Shown one piece after another: positions 1 to 11,957 of a stretch of 64,000 bases of DNA; within the stretch, counting starts at the first letter, position 1; each line of letters begins with the position of its first letter. The stretch lies in contig MU278358.1 in the NCBI GenBank assembly GCA_022385755.1, forward strand, positions 839,015 through 903,014, written 5' to 3'. The translations under genes and the position numbers were made by a program. The DNA comes from Trametopsis cervina. Its lineage: Eukaryota > Basidiomycota > Agaricomycetes > Polyporales > Irpicaceae. The notes under the pieces were generated by a model. The model saw nothing but the letters and a program-made list of their open reading frames with translations, did not search any database and was not told the origin of the DNA.

Positions 1-235
1 CGCAGAAGGTAACTGGACTGTAATATACTGTTAAAATGCTTGTTCTATGTCGGCAACATAACTTGCCAGTCGGCAGCAAACGTGTCATCTCGACGCTACC
101 CGTCATATATTATTGGCTATACAATTGAATATTTGGTGATCTGCATTGCACTACGAGACGTCGCGATATTCGAATAAAGGTAAGTGCATATCATTGTACT
201 TTCGAAATATGGTAGGTTATGCTGATTCATCGCCC

Positions 236-1622
236 TCATCCCCACAGAGCCTCCGCATCCACCTCTCGTGGGCCTCGCGCACCTTCCTCCTCTTGCTGGT
301 CTGGCGGAAGTTGAATCTGTCCCTCTTTCGCATGTCTTCCCCGTAGCTTAAGCCATAACCAAGAGGATACAAGGGCGAGCGGGTGCAGAACTGTGAATGC
401 AATAACAACAACCTGAAAATCAAACGCGACGTCAGTACTCTGTGATCGGTTACTGTGACATGAGAACGGTAGACGGAACACACACCCAGACAGGGAATGG
501 TTTTGGATCGAGGCTCCATATGCTGGCGCATATCCATGTGGCAGCGACACACCATACAATATCGCGACGAAGGGCGATTACAACAAGTCCTGCATAGGAT
601 TCAGTGTCAGAAGCGGTGGACGCCAGTTATAAGCAAGATATGGGAGTACCTAATAAATTTACAGAAAGAACAACGATGAAACCGGCCCACTGATGCCGAC
701 CATAGTGCTGCGGTTCTCCAGGAGACCATGTCCACCCAAGCGTTATGCTGCAGAAAGTGAGCAGGTATGAGCGTAGAAGGAGGTGTGCTTGGCGTAAAAC
801 TCACAAGAGGCTGAACCAAAATAGGTCATTGAGTGGCAGGATCAAAAACGCGCGCATCGGTGCGTGAATGAGCGCAATGTCGAACGGCCTATACAGATTG
901 ATATATCAGTGTATTGGCGACATAATATCACAGACGAACCTTTCTCGTGTAGGCGGGTGGTAAATGAGCAATACAACATTGGCATAAATGAGGAAGACAA
1001 GAAGGATGCCCAAAAGAATGGTGGACACGAGGAACGCTTGGAATAACTGTATGATGGCTGTTAGGTTTGGATGACGGAGAAGTTTAACAGACGAACCCAA
1101 GCAATCGCCCACCCTGCCATGAGCCAGTTCGCAAAGACGAGGGGCAACCCAACACCTTTCACGAGAGTTCTCTGGAGTATTCACGACGGGTTAGACGAAG
1201 CATGACGGGTGTAATGACTACTTTACTTTGGTTTCAGGTTTTCTGGCAAGCACCAACAGGACGCAATATCCAATCTGGCCCAAATATATCATCACTATGT
1301 AAACAGCTATCATGTATGGCTTAGGAGCAATTGAGGAGGGGTATAGGTTTGCAATCGTTCCTGCGCGGAGTCTGAGTGTTTGCACCACGAGTATCACCAT
1401 GAACAGGTGCACTTACCGAGATTCGGGCTCATGACAAGGGTAGCAACCATGACGGTTGCGATGTTAATGAGCAGCGACAGAGGAGTTAACACCTGCAGTC
1501 TGTGTCGCGCATAATATGTCAGGATATACTCTGCGATGGCTTGCGAAGTGTACTCGCCTGACAAGCTTGAGGTAATCACGCACCGCAGGGTGGTTCGTGT
1601 CGAGGGGAAGGTCGTCCATCAT
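236..1622 (-). CDS. Unidentified multi-pass membrane protein (multi-exon, start uncertain)
   Basis: Several minus-strand exons in a row encode strongly hydrophobic segments: LTPLSLLINIATVMVATLV near 1430-1500, FLVMVILVVQTLRL near 1360-1400, YMIAVYIVMIYLGQIGYC near 1250-1310, a segment around LLGILLVFLIYANVVLLIY near 960-1030, and VVVIAFTVLHPLALVSSWL near 350-415. A basic and acidic soluble tail follows and ends at 236. The exons are separated by plausible GT-AG introns, for example the donor GTAAGT near 1418. That makes at least five membrane spans. I do not recognise the family. The first exon is unsure: an ATG pair at 1619/1622 is the best candidate start, but its phase does not join cleanly to the next exon. 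The gene is probably real, but the model is rough. Confidence 0.4.
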
Positions 1623-2880
1623 TGCAAGATGGTGGTCGAGAGCAGCAAGTGAGGGCTCTTTGCGCTCATCGACGAGTTAGACCTTTTAGACTGAACATGA
1701 TATGCAGGCACGGCCGATGATGTCACTGTTTGGACAAGCCCGACACCCGCCGGATGCGGCGAGGGGGCGCATCAATTTAATTCATTCAACGCGCTACAAT
1801 GGATCTGACGGGACGAAGGCTCTTGAGACTTATCCACTACTGTAATGCTTACTTGGTTTCTGTTTTATTCCTGGGCTGTCATCTCGTTTTTCATTTTGGA
1901 GAAGGCCGAAGAAGGTCAAATGCGAACCTGGCTCTCTACACCAAGGACACCAAGGACGAGCTTGCTGTTCCCTGCGGATGCTTCTGTCCTTACACGCTCT
2001 CTGGATCTCTTTCTGCGACATGGTGCCTGAAACGGTCTTATTTATGATGAACAAATGCCTCTATTCGCACAACGAGGCGGGAGGTTGGGCCAGCCATGTT
2101 TACCGTGAGTTTGGACTCGGAACCAAAGTACCTGCACTCATCCCTGCTGTCAAGTTAGAGGCACTTGGATCATGCATAGTTTGGAGGCTCGCAAAGAACC
2201 CATTATCGGTGATTTGCCTTCAAGATCTTTGAAAGCCTACAGCTCAGGGCACGGGGTTGTAGCCTGCTTCAGCTGTACACACGCGACGACGCTAGCTTTG
2301 TGGCCCGGTGAAGTCGCCAATGACAATCCCAGCACTGGGCACTGCTTCTCGGGCGCAGCTGTGGGGCCATCTCTTCCGACTGTTAAGTAGGGATCACCAA
2401 ATACCATTACACACCTGTAAGTTATCTACTTACATTCCAGTGATTGATCTCGCTTCTCGACCATGCCAATGCAATACGATTTTAGGTTGTGCACCCAAGC
2501 CGCATCCCCAGCTTTGAAAGATAGCTCAGCTTAAAGGTGCGCATCTCTACGTCTGTAATGATTCTGTCCGAGATAATTCCCTTTTCTTAATTAGCTTGCG
2601 AGGTGGAATGTGATCGATATCCCAGTCCCGACTAGCCGACCAGCTCTGAGGTTGGCACGTCGGGTCGCCACCCTCACTAGCCCGTCTGAAATGTAGATAA
2701 GGCCCTCTGTAGGATGTCGGCTCATTCAGTTCGTTTTGCTTTTGTGCTGTTATCGTATTGCTATCGTCCACCACCAACCCCCGCAAGAACTCCACTAAGA
2801 ATCAAGAGTCACGAACCAAGGCACCACCAATTGCCCTCGCACCCTTCAACCTTTCGCAGTCCGCCCTGCCTAAGGTGATG
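1623..2880. other. Intergenic or unresolved sequence
   Basis: Short overlapping open frames occur on both strands here (1.8-2.8 kb), but none shows a recognisable domain or a convincing chain of splice sites. I see no RNA gene or repeat. It may contain regulatory sequence for the flanking models. Confidence 0.5.
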
Positions 2881-3303
2881 TCGACGGTAGGGCTCGATAT
2901 CCTCGTCGTCTTCGCGTCCTCGCTCTTCAGCTTCCTTGCGATCTGTGTGACGTCCAAGGATCATTTGTGCATGCCATCGTCGAGACCACTACCCTCTGGT
3001 AGGATTCGCATCACCTTCTATCCGACTTCGACGCCGACGGGGAAGGAGAGAGGGAGATAGAGGACTTTCTCGCCCCGCCCTTGTGTTTTGTAGGCGATGT
3101 TGATGACTGTTGTGACGGGTGGTGGTATCTGCTTTGCAATTGGTGAGTTTTCCCTTGCACTGTAGGCCTCGTAGGATACTGATTGCCTTCATTGTGCAGC
3201 TTTCGCATTGTATTATATTGTTCCAACGCTGGCGACATCTGAAAACCACAAACACTTATTTAAAAAAAGCAAGATAAGGAGAAACCATCGAGCCAACAGC
3301 TAA
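2881..3303 (+). CDS. Possible small membrane protein (tentative, spliced)
   Basis: A hydrophobic frame opens at ATG 2881 (VGLDILVVFASSLFSFLAIC). A second hydrophobic exon near 3098-3144 (VVTGGGICFAI) ends at a GTGAGT donor. It joins in frame, across an intron closing with TGTGCAG, to AFALYYIVPTLATSENHKH and a basic tail rich in Lys and Arg ending with TAA at 3301-3303. The last two exons fit together well. The link from the first exon to the second is not settled, because the obvious GTAGGA donor gives the wrong phase. The gene may instead start at the ATG near 3094-3100 and encode only about 50 residues. No family is recognised. Confidence 0.2.
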
Positions 3304-4315
3304 GACGCAATCCACTCTCCTCTCTTCTTCGCGCTGGATTATTTATGCAACTCACCTCCACGCTCTCTACCGCATCTGATCATGGACCCACTATTCCACC
3401 CGTTATCTGTATGCGCGTTTCGTCACGGGCGCCGAGATTGACCTCCATCGCCTCTCCCGAGTTTCCTCTATGCACCCTCCATGCAAATCGTCACGACTCG
3501 TGACAATCTTAACTTGTGTAGAATTAAAGCTATTTAAGCTTCGGTTACCACCCTTCCATCGCCTCCAGCTTTTCGATGCCGACCCCTTCCAAACCACCTA
3601 CGACCATTCATTCGACTCCTCACTGCTATCACCTGCTCTCAGTTCTGAAACGCTAGACCTATACCCATCTAGCGATGCGATCTTGAAGACTCTAGTTCTG
3701 TTAGATGTCCGGTCAACATTCTCCCCCTCCCAGCTGGACGGCCTCATGTCTGTCAAGGATTCTTCCAACTCCTACTTGTGATTGGCCTATCTCCAATCAT
3801 AAGAACCACCTACCTGCCAAGCGTGGAAGTTAGGATTTCTATCCCCGCTAGTTTGTCATATAAATAGTTGCCTACTGCATATTCTCGTTCATATTTTAGC
3901 ATCCGTATTTATAGCATTAGTATCATAGCACAAAAAGTATTCAGCATTAGTATTATGTCCATATCTTTGAATGCCCACCGGATATGGAGCCACCTTGATT
4001 AGAAAGCATATTATCGCCGCAGAACATATTTTGCGATTCAAGTTTGTGCTAGAGCATGATCGCAGCTGTGCTTTGCAAAGCCGTGCGATTCGCAGAAACG
4101 GTCACTCAAAGGTAATTTTTGTTACGCTAACACATCAATTACCGTCGTATTTGCTGAACATCTTACTTCAGCACCGTCCATCATTCCGATTTACATAGTA
4201 ATCGTGCAATACTAGGGCATGACATCAGGTTCTATTCCATCGGGGAAATAATTATGAAAAGAACAAGTATTAACTGGCGCGCTTAATTTGATCTAGATTT
4301 TCCGTTGAGGGCGTC
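3304..4315. other. Non-coding or decayed sequence, one weak open frame
   Basis: A 103-codon frame at 3470-3781 (plus) has a leucine-rich end (LKTLVLLDVRSTFSPSQL) that vaguely recalls the C-terminal part of fungal F-box/LRR proteins. It has no start context or upstream domain, so it may be a decayed remnant. The rest, up to the assembly gap, is AT-rich with no recognisable feature apart from the left arm of the inverted repeat listed separately. Confidence 0.35.
4217..4254 (+). repeat. Left arm of imperfect inverted repeat flanking the gap
   Basis: GCATGACATC at 4217-4226 and CATCGGGGAAATAAT at 4238-4252 both match, in reverse complement, the single block at 5439-5459 beyond the N run. The left copy carries about 15 extra bases between the two halves. 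It could be one terminal inverted repeat of a DNA transposon or MITE whose body lies in the unsequenced gap. Confidence 0.4.
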
Positions 4316-5315
4316 NNNNNNNNNNNNNNNNNNNNNNNNNNNNNNNNNNNNNNNNNNNNNNNNNNNNNNNNNNNNNNNNNNNNNNNNNNNNNNNNNNNNN
4401 NNNNNNNNNNNNNNNNNNNNNNNNNNNNNNNNNNNNNNNNNNNNNNNNNNNNNNNNNNNNNNNNNNNNNNNNNNNNNNNNNNNNNNNNNNNNNNNNNNNN
4501 NNNNNNNNNNNNNNNNNNNNNNNNNNNNNNNNNNNNNNNNNNNNNNNNNNNNNNNNNNNNNNNNNNNNNNNNNNNNNNNNNNNNNNNNNNNNNNNNNNNN
4601 NNNNNNNNNNNNNNNNNNNNNNNNNNNNNNNNNNNNNNNNNNNNNNNNNNNNNNNNNNNNNNNNNNNNNNNNNNNNNNNNNNNNNNNNNNNNNNNNNNNN
4701 NNNNNNNNNNNNNNNNNNNNNNNNNNNNNNNNNNNNNNNNNNNNNNNNNNNNNNNNNNNNNNNNNNNNNNNNNNNNNNNNNNNNNNNNNNNNNNNNNNNN
4801 NNNNNNNNNNNNNNNNNNNNNNNNNNNNNNNNNNNNNNNNNNNNNNNNNNNNNNNNNNNNNNNNNNNNNNNNNNNNNNNNNNNNNNNNNNNNNNNNNNNN
4901 NNNNNNNNNNNNNNNNNNNNNNNNNNNNNNNNNNNNNNNNNNNNNNNNNNNNNNNNNNNNNNNNNNNNNNNNNNNNNNNNNNNNNNNNNNNNNNNNNNNN
5001 NNNNNNNNNNNNNNNNNNNNNNNNNNNNNNNNNNNNNNNNNNNNNNNNNNNNNNNNNNNNNNNNNNNNNNNNNNNNNNNNNNNNNNNNNNNNNNNNNNNN
5101 NNNNNNNNNNNNNNNNNNNNNNNNNNNNNNNNNNNNNNNNNNNNNNNNNNNNNNNNNNNNNNNNNNNNNNNNNNNNNNNNNNNNNNNNNNNNNNNNNNNN
5201 NNNNNNNNNNNNNNNNNNNNNNNNNNNNNNNNNNNNNNNNNNNNNNNNNNNNNNNNNNNNNNNNNNNNNNNNNNNNNNNNNNNNNNNNNNNNNNNNNNNN
5301 NNNNNNNNNNNNNNN
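4316..5315. other. Assembly gap (exactly 1,000 N)
   Basis: The run of N is exactly 1,000 long, which suggests a scaffold placeholder rather than a measured gap. The true missing length is unknown. Any open frame crossing it is an artefact. Confidence 0.99.
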
Positions 5316-5438
5316 ATGATCTCACATGTCAAGGAGAAAGAGTTTGCATAACAAGCATGTTAAAGCCAGCGTTGGGCGGAAAATGTAGATTTTACAGGTA
5401 AACTTATTTCTACGTAGTTCTGCCTAGGTCTGCTTGAT

Positions 5439-5459
5439 ATTATTTCCCCGATGTCATGC
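5439..5459 (-). repeat. Right arm of imperfect inverted repeat flanking the gap
   Basis: ATTATTTCCCCGATGTCATGC is the reverse complement of the two half-blocks at 4217-4226 and 4238-4252. See the left-arm entry for the interpretation. Confidence 0.4.
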
Positions 5460-5479
5460 GACCAAGCGCGAACTACACA

Positions 5480-5489
5480 ATCACGTGAT
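5480..5489. promoter_or_regulatory. Palindromic E-box (ATCACGTGAT)
   Basis: A perfect 10-bp palindrome with a CACGTG core lies about 150 bp upstream of the F-box/WD40 start. CACGTG is the classical binding core of fungal bHLH factors. A role here is inferred only from position. Confidence 0.3.
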
Positions 5490-5641
5490 CACCAACCAGT
5501 CTGGCAGATGCGCGGAGCCCCTGCGACTCCGAGTGAGCTGGTTGCCTTCGCCCATGACCAGCACTACTTTCTACTAAACCCTCTCCCCCAATCTTGCACT
5601 ATTATTCTCTCTATTCATCTACGGCACCACCCCTCCTCTGC

Positions 5642-8114
5642 ATGGCCTTCGCAACCACTGTTGAAGACGCATTTCAGCATTACCATTACAACAGATCGTC
5701 ACCCCGCAGGTTCAACAGACTTCTAACCTCGGTCCTAGGGTCTCCCTTCGTCACAACCACAGACCTCCCACACGATGCGCTTGCGGCCATCCGGATGATG
5801 GCTGATGATGACCTCGAAGCTATTGATGGCACGTTCGGCTCGGTTTCTCGCACAGAGACGGTCACCCGACCACCCTCGCCCTCACCCAGCTTCTCGACGG
5901 ACACTTACTCATTCGTGAATTGGGCAGATAATGCTGACGCGCCCCCACGACCGTCACTATCAGACGCAGCCCCGGCGTGTTCGTTTCTCTCGGGGTCGAC
6001 ATCAAGACGCTCCATGCCACAGAGCGCATATCATGCTCCTGGCTATCCGCAGACGCCGTACAATACCGTGCGATCCTCTAGTTCGGCTTCCATGAAATGT
6101 ACGAGAGGAGCGGGGCTGCTCCCCAGAATCTGGGAAGTATTACGTGAATCATCCCCCAGTAAGAAGGGCAAGAGGAGGCTGGAACTTCCGACCGACTTAT
6201 GGAACGAATTTGGCAGCGACGGCTACATTGATTATGCAAATCTGCCTCCACTCGATGGCGAGGAAGGCGAGCTTATTGACGATGAAGCGTGTTTTATCGA
6301 TGTCAGGTCTGTTTCGGGGTTAGGTGAGTTCCCAGGCCATTTCATTTCCCTTCGGATACACCATGGCCGAGTCCGCACCTTCGTTGCCGACCTTTCTCAG
6401 ACCAACCGATGTACTGAAGCGTGATTCCAACCTGTCTTGCCTGCTTGTGATCGGCTGTGCTAATCTCACACTCTAGATATACTCGCGAAGATACCGAAGG
6501 AGGTGGCCCTGTATCTTCTCACCTTTTTGGACCTTTCTGACATCATGTCATGCTCTCGAGTATCCCGGTATAGCAAGCCCTGTCCTCTATAGTAAACATT
6601 CCCACTGACCACGTTTTTACAGTGTATGGCATGAACTAGCTTCAGACAATTCGATCTGGCATTCACTGTTCGTGCGTAGACGCGACGATGGGTGGGCAGT
6701 GGACTATCGACGTGCCAGACCCGAATCTTTATCGCCTGCCGCCTTATTTGCATACACCCATACCCAAGCCCAGCCACGCGTACCGGTAACCATTGCACCT
6801 CTTGAATTGAACTGGTACGAGTTGTACAAAACTCGTGCGGAGCTCGATTGGAGGTGGAACGGAAACCCGTGTCCTACAGGCAGCACAGAGGACAAGGAAA
6901 ACGTCAAGGTCTGGGATCCACGTGTCCGACGCTTGTTGGGGCACTCTGATAGGTAAGTTCCACAAATCCACACATTGAACAGCGACGTGCTCATTGAAAC
7001 ACAGCGTATACTGCGTTGAGTTCGACTCTTCTAAGATCATTACCGGATCTCGAGACCGCTCAATCAAAGTGTGGAGTTTAAAGACTGGTCGATGCCTTGC
7101 TACGTTCTCAGGGCACCGTGCGTCCGTGCTGTGTCTCAAGTTCGAGTTGGACTTCGATCTGGACAACGCGAACGCGCTCTCGGCAAACGAACCCTACGGT
7201 TGGCACAGAGGCCTCATGGTCAGCGGGTCAAGTGACTGCTCCGTATGTGTATGGGATATCTACTGCCATCCGGAGGCTGACGGTGAAGAGATGGCAATCA
7301 CTGCTGAGCTCCGTGGCGTTCTGCAAGGTCATTCTGGTGGTGTCCTCGACCTCCGGATTGAGAAGAACTGGATCATCAGCTGGTAAGCATCATCCATTGT
7401 GTCACAGTGCATATTTTCTCTCATGCCCCACTCTCAGCGGCAAGGACGCTAACATCTTCATGTGGGATCGGAACACAATGCAAATGCACCGGTCGTTCCG
7501 TGGACACGAAGGACCCGTCAATGCCGTTGGGGTACAAGGCAACCGGCTTGCCAGTGCTTCAGGTGATGGGAAGATGATTTTATGGGACCTACTGAAAGGC
7601 GACCGCATACGCACGTTTGAGGCACATGATCGCGGTCTTGCATGCATTGAGTTTAAGGTATATTTCAATGTCTACGACTATCACATATGCTTGTTCACCC
7701 AAATGCCTAGGGTGATCTCATCATATCTGGTTCCAATGATTGCAAGATCAAGGTGTGGGATGCGTCCACAGGTGAATGCTTGCGCACCCTTGTTGGCCAT
7801 GAGCTTCTCGTTCGCACGCTATCCTATGAACCTTTGAGCGGACGCCTGGTCAGCGGAAGTTACGACCGGACGATCAAGGTGTGGGACGTCAAGACGGGAA
7901 AGATGGTCCGGGAATTCAGAAATCTGCACCTGAGCCACATCTTCGACATCAAGTTTGATTGTTCAAGGATTGTTAGGTATGTGTGACGCGAAGTTCATTT
8001 ATCGCCGATTGGCTCATTCTCGCCGTCAGTGTCTCGCATGACCAGCAGATAGTCGTACTTGATTTCACAGAGGACCTCGATACTTCTTTGTTTGCTTCGC
8101 GGATATCTATTTAA
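5642..8114 (+). CDS. F-box/WD40-repeat protein (SCF substrate receptor)
   Basis: This is probably a substrate adaptor of an SCF ubiquitin ligase: the F-box binds Skp1 and the WD40 propeller binds the target. Exons read as 5642-6323, 6477-6567, 6623-6952, 7005-7382, 7438-7657, 7711-7976 and 8030-8114. All are joined in phase by GT-AG introns, giving about 683 residues. After a Ser/Pro-rich N-terminus of about 225 residues comes the F-box ([20 protein letters not shown]). From about residue 370 WD repeats follow, with hallmarks such as [15 protein letters not shown] [47 protein letters not shown] and [12 protein letters not shown]. The layout resembles the beta-TrCP/Lin-23/Met30 group. The exact orthologue is not assigned. 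The start was chosen as the first Met after a pyrimidine-rich leader; an upstream in-frame ATG at 5594 is possible. Confidence 0.85.
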
Positions 8115-8489
8115 GTTAACATATACCCCCTCCTCACATCATCCACTCTGCGCGCATCTTGTTCTCCGATAATGGACGTTATTAGCTTTCGTGTTAGCCT
8201 CTGCCTCATTTCTTGCAACATCCAGTGATCTCTCATCGTCACCTCCATCCATGTATATACTGTACAAATACATGTATGTCTGTAAATATAGCTACCTAAT
8301 TGCATTGATTCGTTATAGCGACTGGTACCGTCTTTTGCGGCAGAACATGGGTCGGGATGCAATAGATCAAGGACCCTGCGGACGAGATAATCACGGTGAA
8401 ATAAAAGATCGCGCGGATCTATAGCAGTACATCTAGCCTGACCCTCTTGGAGTGACTCCGAGTCACTTATACCTCCCACATCAACCACC
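8115..8489. other. Intergenic region with threonine synthase promoter
   Basis: There is no coding signal here. The stretch contains the 3' flank of the F-box/WD40 gene and the upstream region of threonine synthase. The one notable sequence is the palindrome at 8451-8467, listed separately. Confidence 0.5.
8451..8467. promoter_or_regulatory. Gcn4/CPC1-like palindrome upstream of threonine synthase
   Basis: AGTGACTCCGAGTCACT is a perfect inverted repeat: 8-bp arms around one central C. Each arm holds the TGACTC core bound by Gcn4-type bZIP activators of amino-acid biosynthesis genes. It ends 22 bp before the ATG of threonine synthase, a classical target of general amino-acid control. The site is seen directly; binding is inferred. 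Confidence 0.5.
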
Positions 8490-10396
8490 ATGAAGTACTT
8501 CTCAACGAGAGGCGGACATGATCTGCTCTCTTTTGAAGAGGTCAGTTTTGGCGCACCGACCGAATGCCTAACACTGATTTGACGGCCAGACAGTGCTAAC
8601 GGGACTCGCCCCAGACGGCGGACTGTACATTCCCGAAACCATTCCTCATTTGCCGGAGAACTGGCAAACAAAATGGGCCAAGTACTCATTCGTCGAGCTC
8701 TCAGTCGAAATCTTGTCCTTGTACATATCCCCGTCCGAGATCTCTCACGAAGAGCTACGCGCGTTGGTCGAAAAGTCCTACAGCACCTTCCGGCATCCGG
8801 ATGTCACGCCTTTACATCGCCTGGGAGAGAAGACTTTTGTGCTGGAGTTGTTTCATGGCCCTACTTTCGCATTCAAGGACGTGGCGCTGCAGCTGCTGGG
8901 GAACCTCTTTGAGTTTTTCCTTACGAGACGGAATGCAAGAAAGGAGGCCAGGGAGAAGCAGGAGAGTTTAACAGTGGTGGGAGCTACCAGTGGAGATACT
9001 GGAAGGTATGCTGCTTATATGTTGCGCAAAATGGCCTACTCACCACGTCGAATTACAGTGCAGCGATATACGGTTTGAGGAACAAGGCGAACATCTCAAT
9101 ATTCATCCTTCACCCTAAGGGACGAGTGTCACCGATTCAAGAAGCGCAGATGACTACTGTCACCGATCCGAACGTGCACAATCTCGCTGTCAAAGGTACC
9201 TTCGACGACTGCCAGGTATGTCATATCATCAACCCATAAGTACTAGCTTTTGACCGATTGCATTATTAGGACATTGTTAAGGCTTTGTTTGCAGACAAGG
9301 AGTTCAACAGCATACATCATCTTGGCGCAATAAACTCCATCAACTGGGCCCGCATCCTCGCACAAACCGTGTACTACTTCTTGTCATACTTCCAGCTCGG
9401 TCGCCAGCTGTCCTCCACCTTGAGCTCTTCCGAACTAGCAGACATCAAGGTTCAATACGTCGTCCCCACCGGCAACTTTGGGGACATTCTCGCAGGCTAT
9501 TACGCGAAACGCATGGGCCTACCTATTGATCAGCTGGTTGTCGCAACCAACTCGAATGATATCCTAACGCGGTTCTGGAGGAGCGGCGCATACGAAAAGG
9601 TCGACTCATCTTCTGCTACTCCCGAAGGTGCGGCGGCTCCAGCGGAAGGCGCTTCGGACGGCGCACAAGTAGGCGGAGTCAGGGAGACTCTGAGCCCTGC
9701 TATGGATATCCTCGTCTCGAGCAACTTCGAGAGATTGCTGTGGTACCTCGCGCACGAAGGTCTTGAAGAATCGGACGCGGCAACCAGGCAGGGGGCGTGT
9801 GAAACCCTGAACTCATGGATGCAGAAGGTCAAGAGTGACGGCAGGGTGCAGTTGCCGACCAAGGTCCTGGAAATTGCTCGGAGAGATTTCGTGGCAGAAC
9901 GCACATCGGACGAACAGGTCTGTCTTCCGCACACTTGAACTAGTGGGACTGAGATCAATAATTCCATCGTGAACACAGACTCTTGAGACCATTCGGACGC
10001 ATTTCGAGTCTGAGCCGAGCTATGTGGCGGACCCGCACACCGCGGTCGGTCTCCATGTTGCACAGGTTGTTGCATCACGGAAGTAAGCATACTTTGTCCG
10101 CCCTTGCCCTGATGGATCATTTACGCTGATGGCCGATGTCCAGTACCCCCTCAACCATGCAGATCGTCCTCTCTACTGCCCACCCGGCCAAATTCTCCGA
10201 TGCGGTCACACGCGCACTGAACGATTCAACGGGGTTCAACTTTGAGGAGAACGTGCTGCCGCAGGAATTCCAGGGCCTGTTGGAAAAGGAACGCCGGGTG
10301 ATCGACGTAGAGGCGCCGCAAGTCGATCTGGTGAAACAAGTCATAGAAAAATTTGCACAACATGCGGTGGCAACAGCTCCAGCTGTTAGTGTGTAG
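8490..10396 (+). CDS. THR4: Threonine synthase
   Basis: A PLP-dependent lyase converting O-phosphohomoserine to threonine, the last step of threonine synthesis. Exons 8490-8540, 8590-9005, 9059-9215, 9270-9917, 9979-10082 and 10144-10396 join in phase to give 542 residues, normal for fungal enzymes. The start MKYFSTRGG is typical of the family. Diagnostic sequences are LAPDGGLYIPE, the PLP-lysine region HGPTFAFKDVALQLLG, GATSGDTGR/SAA, and YVVPTGNFGDILAGYYAKRMG. A low-complexity Ala/Gly-rich loop near 9620-9680 looks like a lineage-specific insertion. The Gcn4-like palindrome upstream suggests control by amino-acid starvation. No frameshift or missing key residue was seen. Confidence 0.95.
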
Positions 10397-11957
10397 GATA
10401 TAAGAGCACGATACTGTAATTCAGTCTAAGACATTGTGCACAAATGAAGAGATTGATAAAGTACTCGCTATGACAGTAAGAAGCTACAGAACTACACCTG
10501 ACATTGCCATTGCGAGGTCGTGCGTCTTCTAGCTTTGACCAGACACGAGACACGTCACCAGTCACTAGGTCCAAAGCCCAAAGCGAACATGCGTGGGAGC
10601 TGCGGATGACGCTGCTCTCCTAAGTGGTGTATGTTTCGCCTTCCCGACGCACATTTCTGTGCAGCGGATGTGGTGGGCTCATGACATCCGGCCAGGTGGA
10701 CATCCGGGTCCTCAGCAACTTTACGCTGTCGATCAGTGTTATGCCATCAACCTGACGTCTATGTAATTGGCCCAGGGGCGACCTACTAACGTACTGTAGT
10801 GGCGTTCTCAGTCTCCGCGATACATTTATATGGAGATACCGTACAACTGGCTGCTCCGGCTTCGGGAAGGCAAGTGGTCCGAGCTTAAGTTGCATGACGT
10901 GAATAAGCTAGAAGACAGAAGTGATGTGCATGTCGAGCCCTGGTGTTGAATCATGGGGAAGAGATTGAGCGTTCGCAAGAAGCGATGTCAAGGTCTGCGC
11001 GAATGTCACATCTACGCACGCGATAAACGCTGCAGCAGAGCGATAGGGGCGCAGTTCGTAGCATAGTGGTAGCATGCCCGTTGCCATACAGCGTAATGCT
11101 ATCGAGCGGTATGCCCGGGGTGCCAGTGATAGTAGCAGGTGTCTCGTCTTTGCGACGCTGTCTCTTTGATGTGAGGTGTCTTTCAGAACATCGCCTTGGG
11201 CGGCGAGCTACCGTTGGACTACACGAGAGTTGGTGAAAGCAGGATCCCCATGTTGTAGCCGCGAGGCTACTTGCTGTAGGAGTGAGCACCGCCATCTGGA
11301 TCGTTACTTGATGCGCATTGCAGGGGATGGGCTGTCTGACCGATCAACAAAGTCTGTTTGCGAGTACAACAAATTTCCAACTCACGTAATATTCTAGTGG
11401 GGACGCATATTGTTAATGCTGACCTGAACGACTGTGGTGGTCGTGAATGTACATGTAGAAAGCAGCGATATGACACCGGCCGCGCACAGGACTTGCCTAA
11501 AGGAGAACGCGGATGCATTGAGGCGAGCGCCGCCGGGTATTGTCCGCTCGCTCGACTCTGAAACACTCCTCGACGGTCTCAGAGTTAGACCATTATTTTT
11601 GGGCTATCATATCTCTCACGGAATGCTGTGAGGGGAACAGCGCAGGGTGTATGGTTTGATCCTTGCATATGATGGTTGGTAGGCGCGGACCACACCCCTC
11701 TGCATGATGGGATACCTTGTGGGACGCCCTCCCAGATCCTCCGACCCGAAATGCCAGTCGACGCCGACACTGCCTTGCAGAGCGCAGTGGCTAGTGGGGT
11801 AGGCCGCCTTTTCCATCTTACTCTCATCTACCGTATACCACCTATCTTACACCTCCTCTAGTCGCCGTCCCCGTCTCATCGCCATCCTATTACACGCGCG
11901 ACGAGCGGCACTGGCTCTATAATCGCACACGACGTTCGCCTTGGCTACACTAGATCT
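10397..11957. other. Unresolved interval; possible minus-strand multi-exon gene
   Basis: No complete gene could be built. Several minus-strand pieces look protein-like: a frame from ATG near 11816 (SVGVDWHFGSEDLGGRPT), a hydrophobic stretch near 11430-11500 (QVLCAAGVISLLSTCTF), and a frame near 10960-11150 (YRSAAAFIACVDVTFAQTL). They sit in different frames with plausible splice signals between them, so a small spliced membrane protein is possible. The plus strand shows nothing convincing. Confidence 0.25.

Noticed and set aside
4270..5351. Three open frames of about 350 codons on both strands
   Set aside because: They consist almost entirely of unknown bases from the N gap and carry no sequence information.
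7097..7837. 246-codon plus-strand frame within the WD40 gene
   Set aside because: It crosses introns in the wrong frame; the WD repeats are read in the spliced frame.
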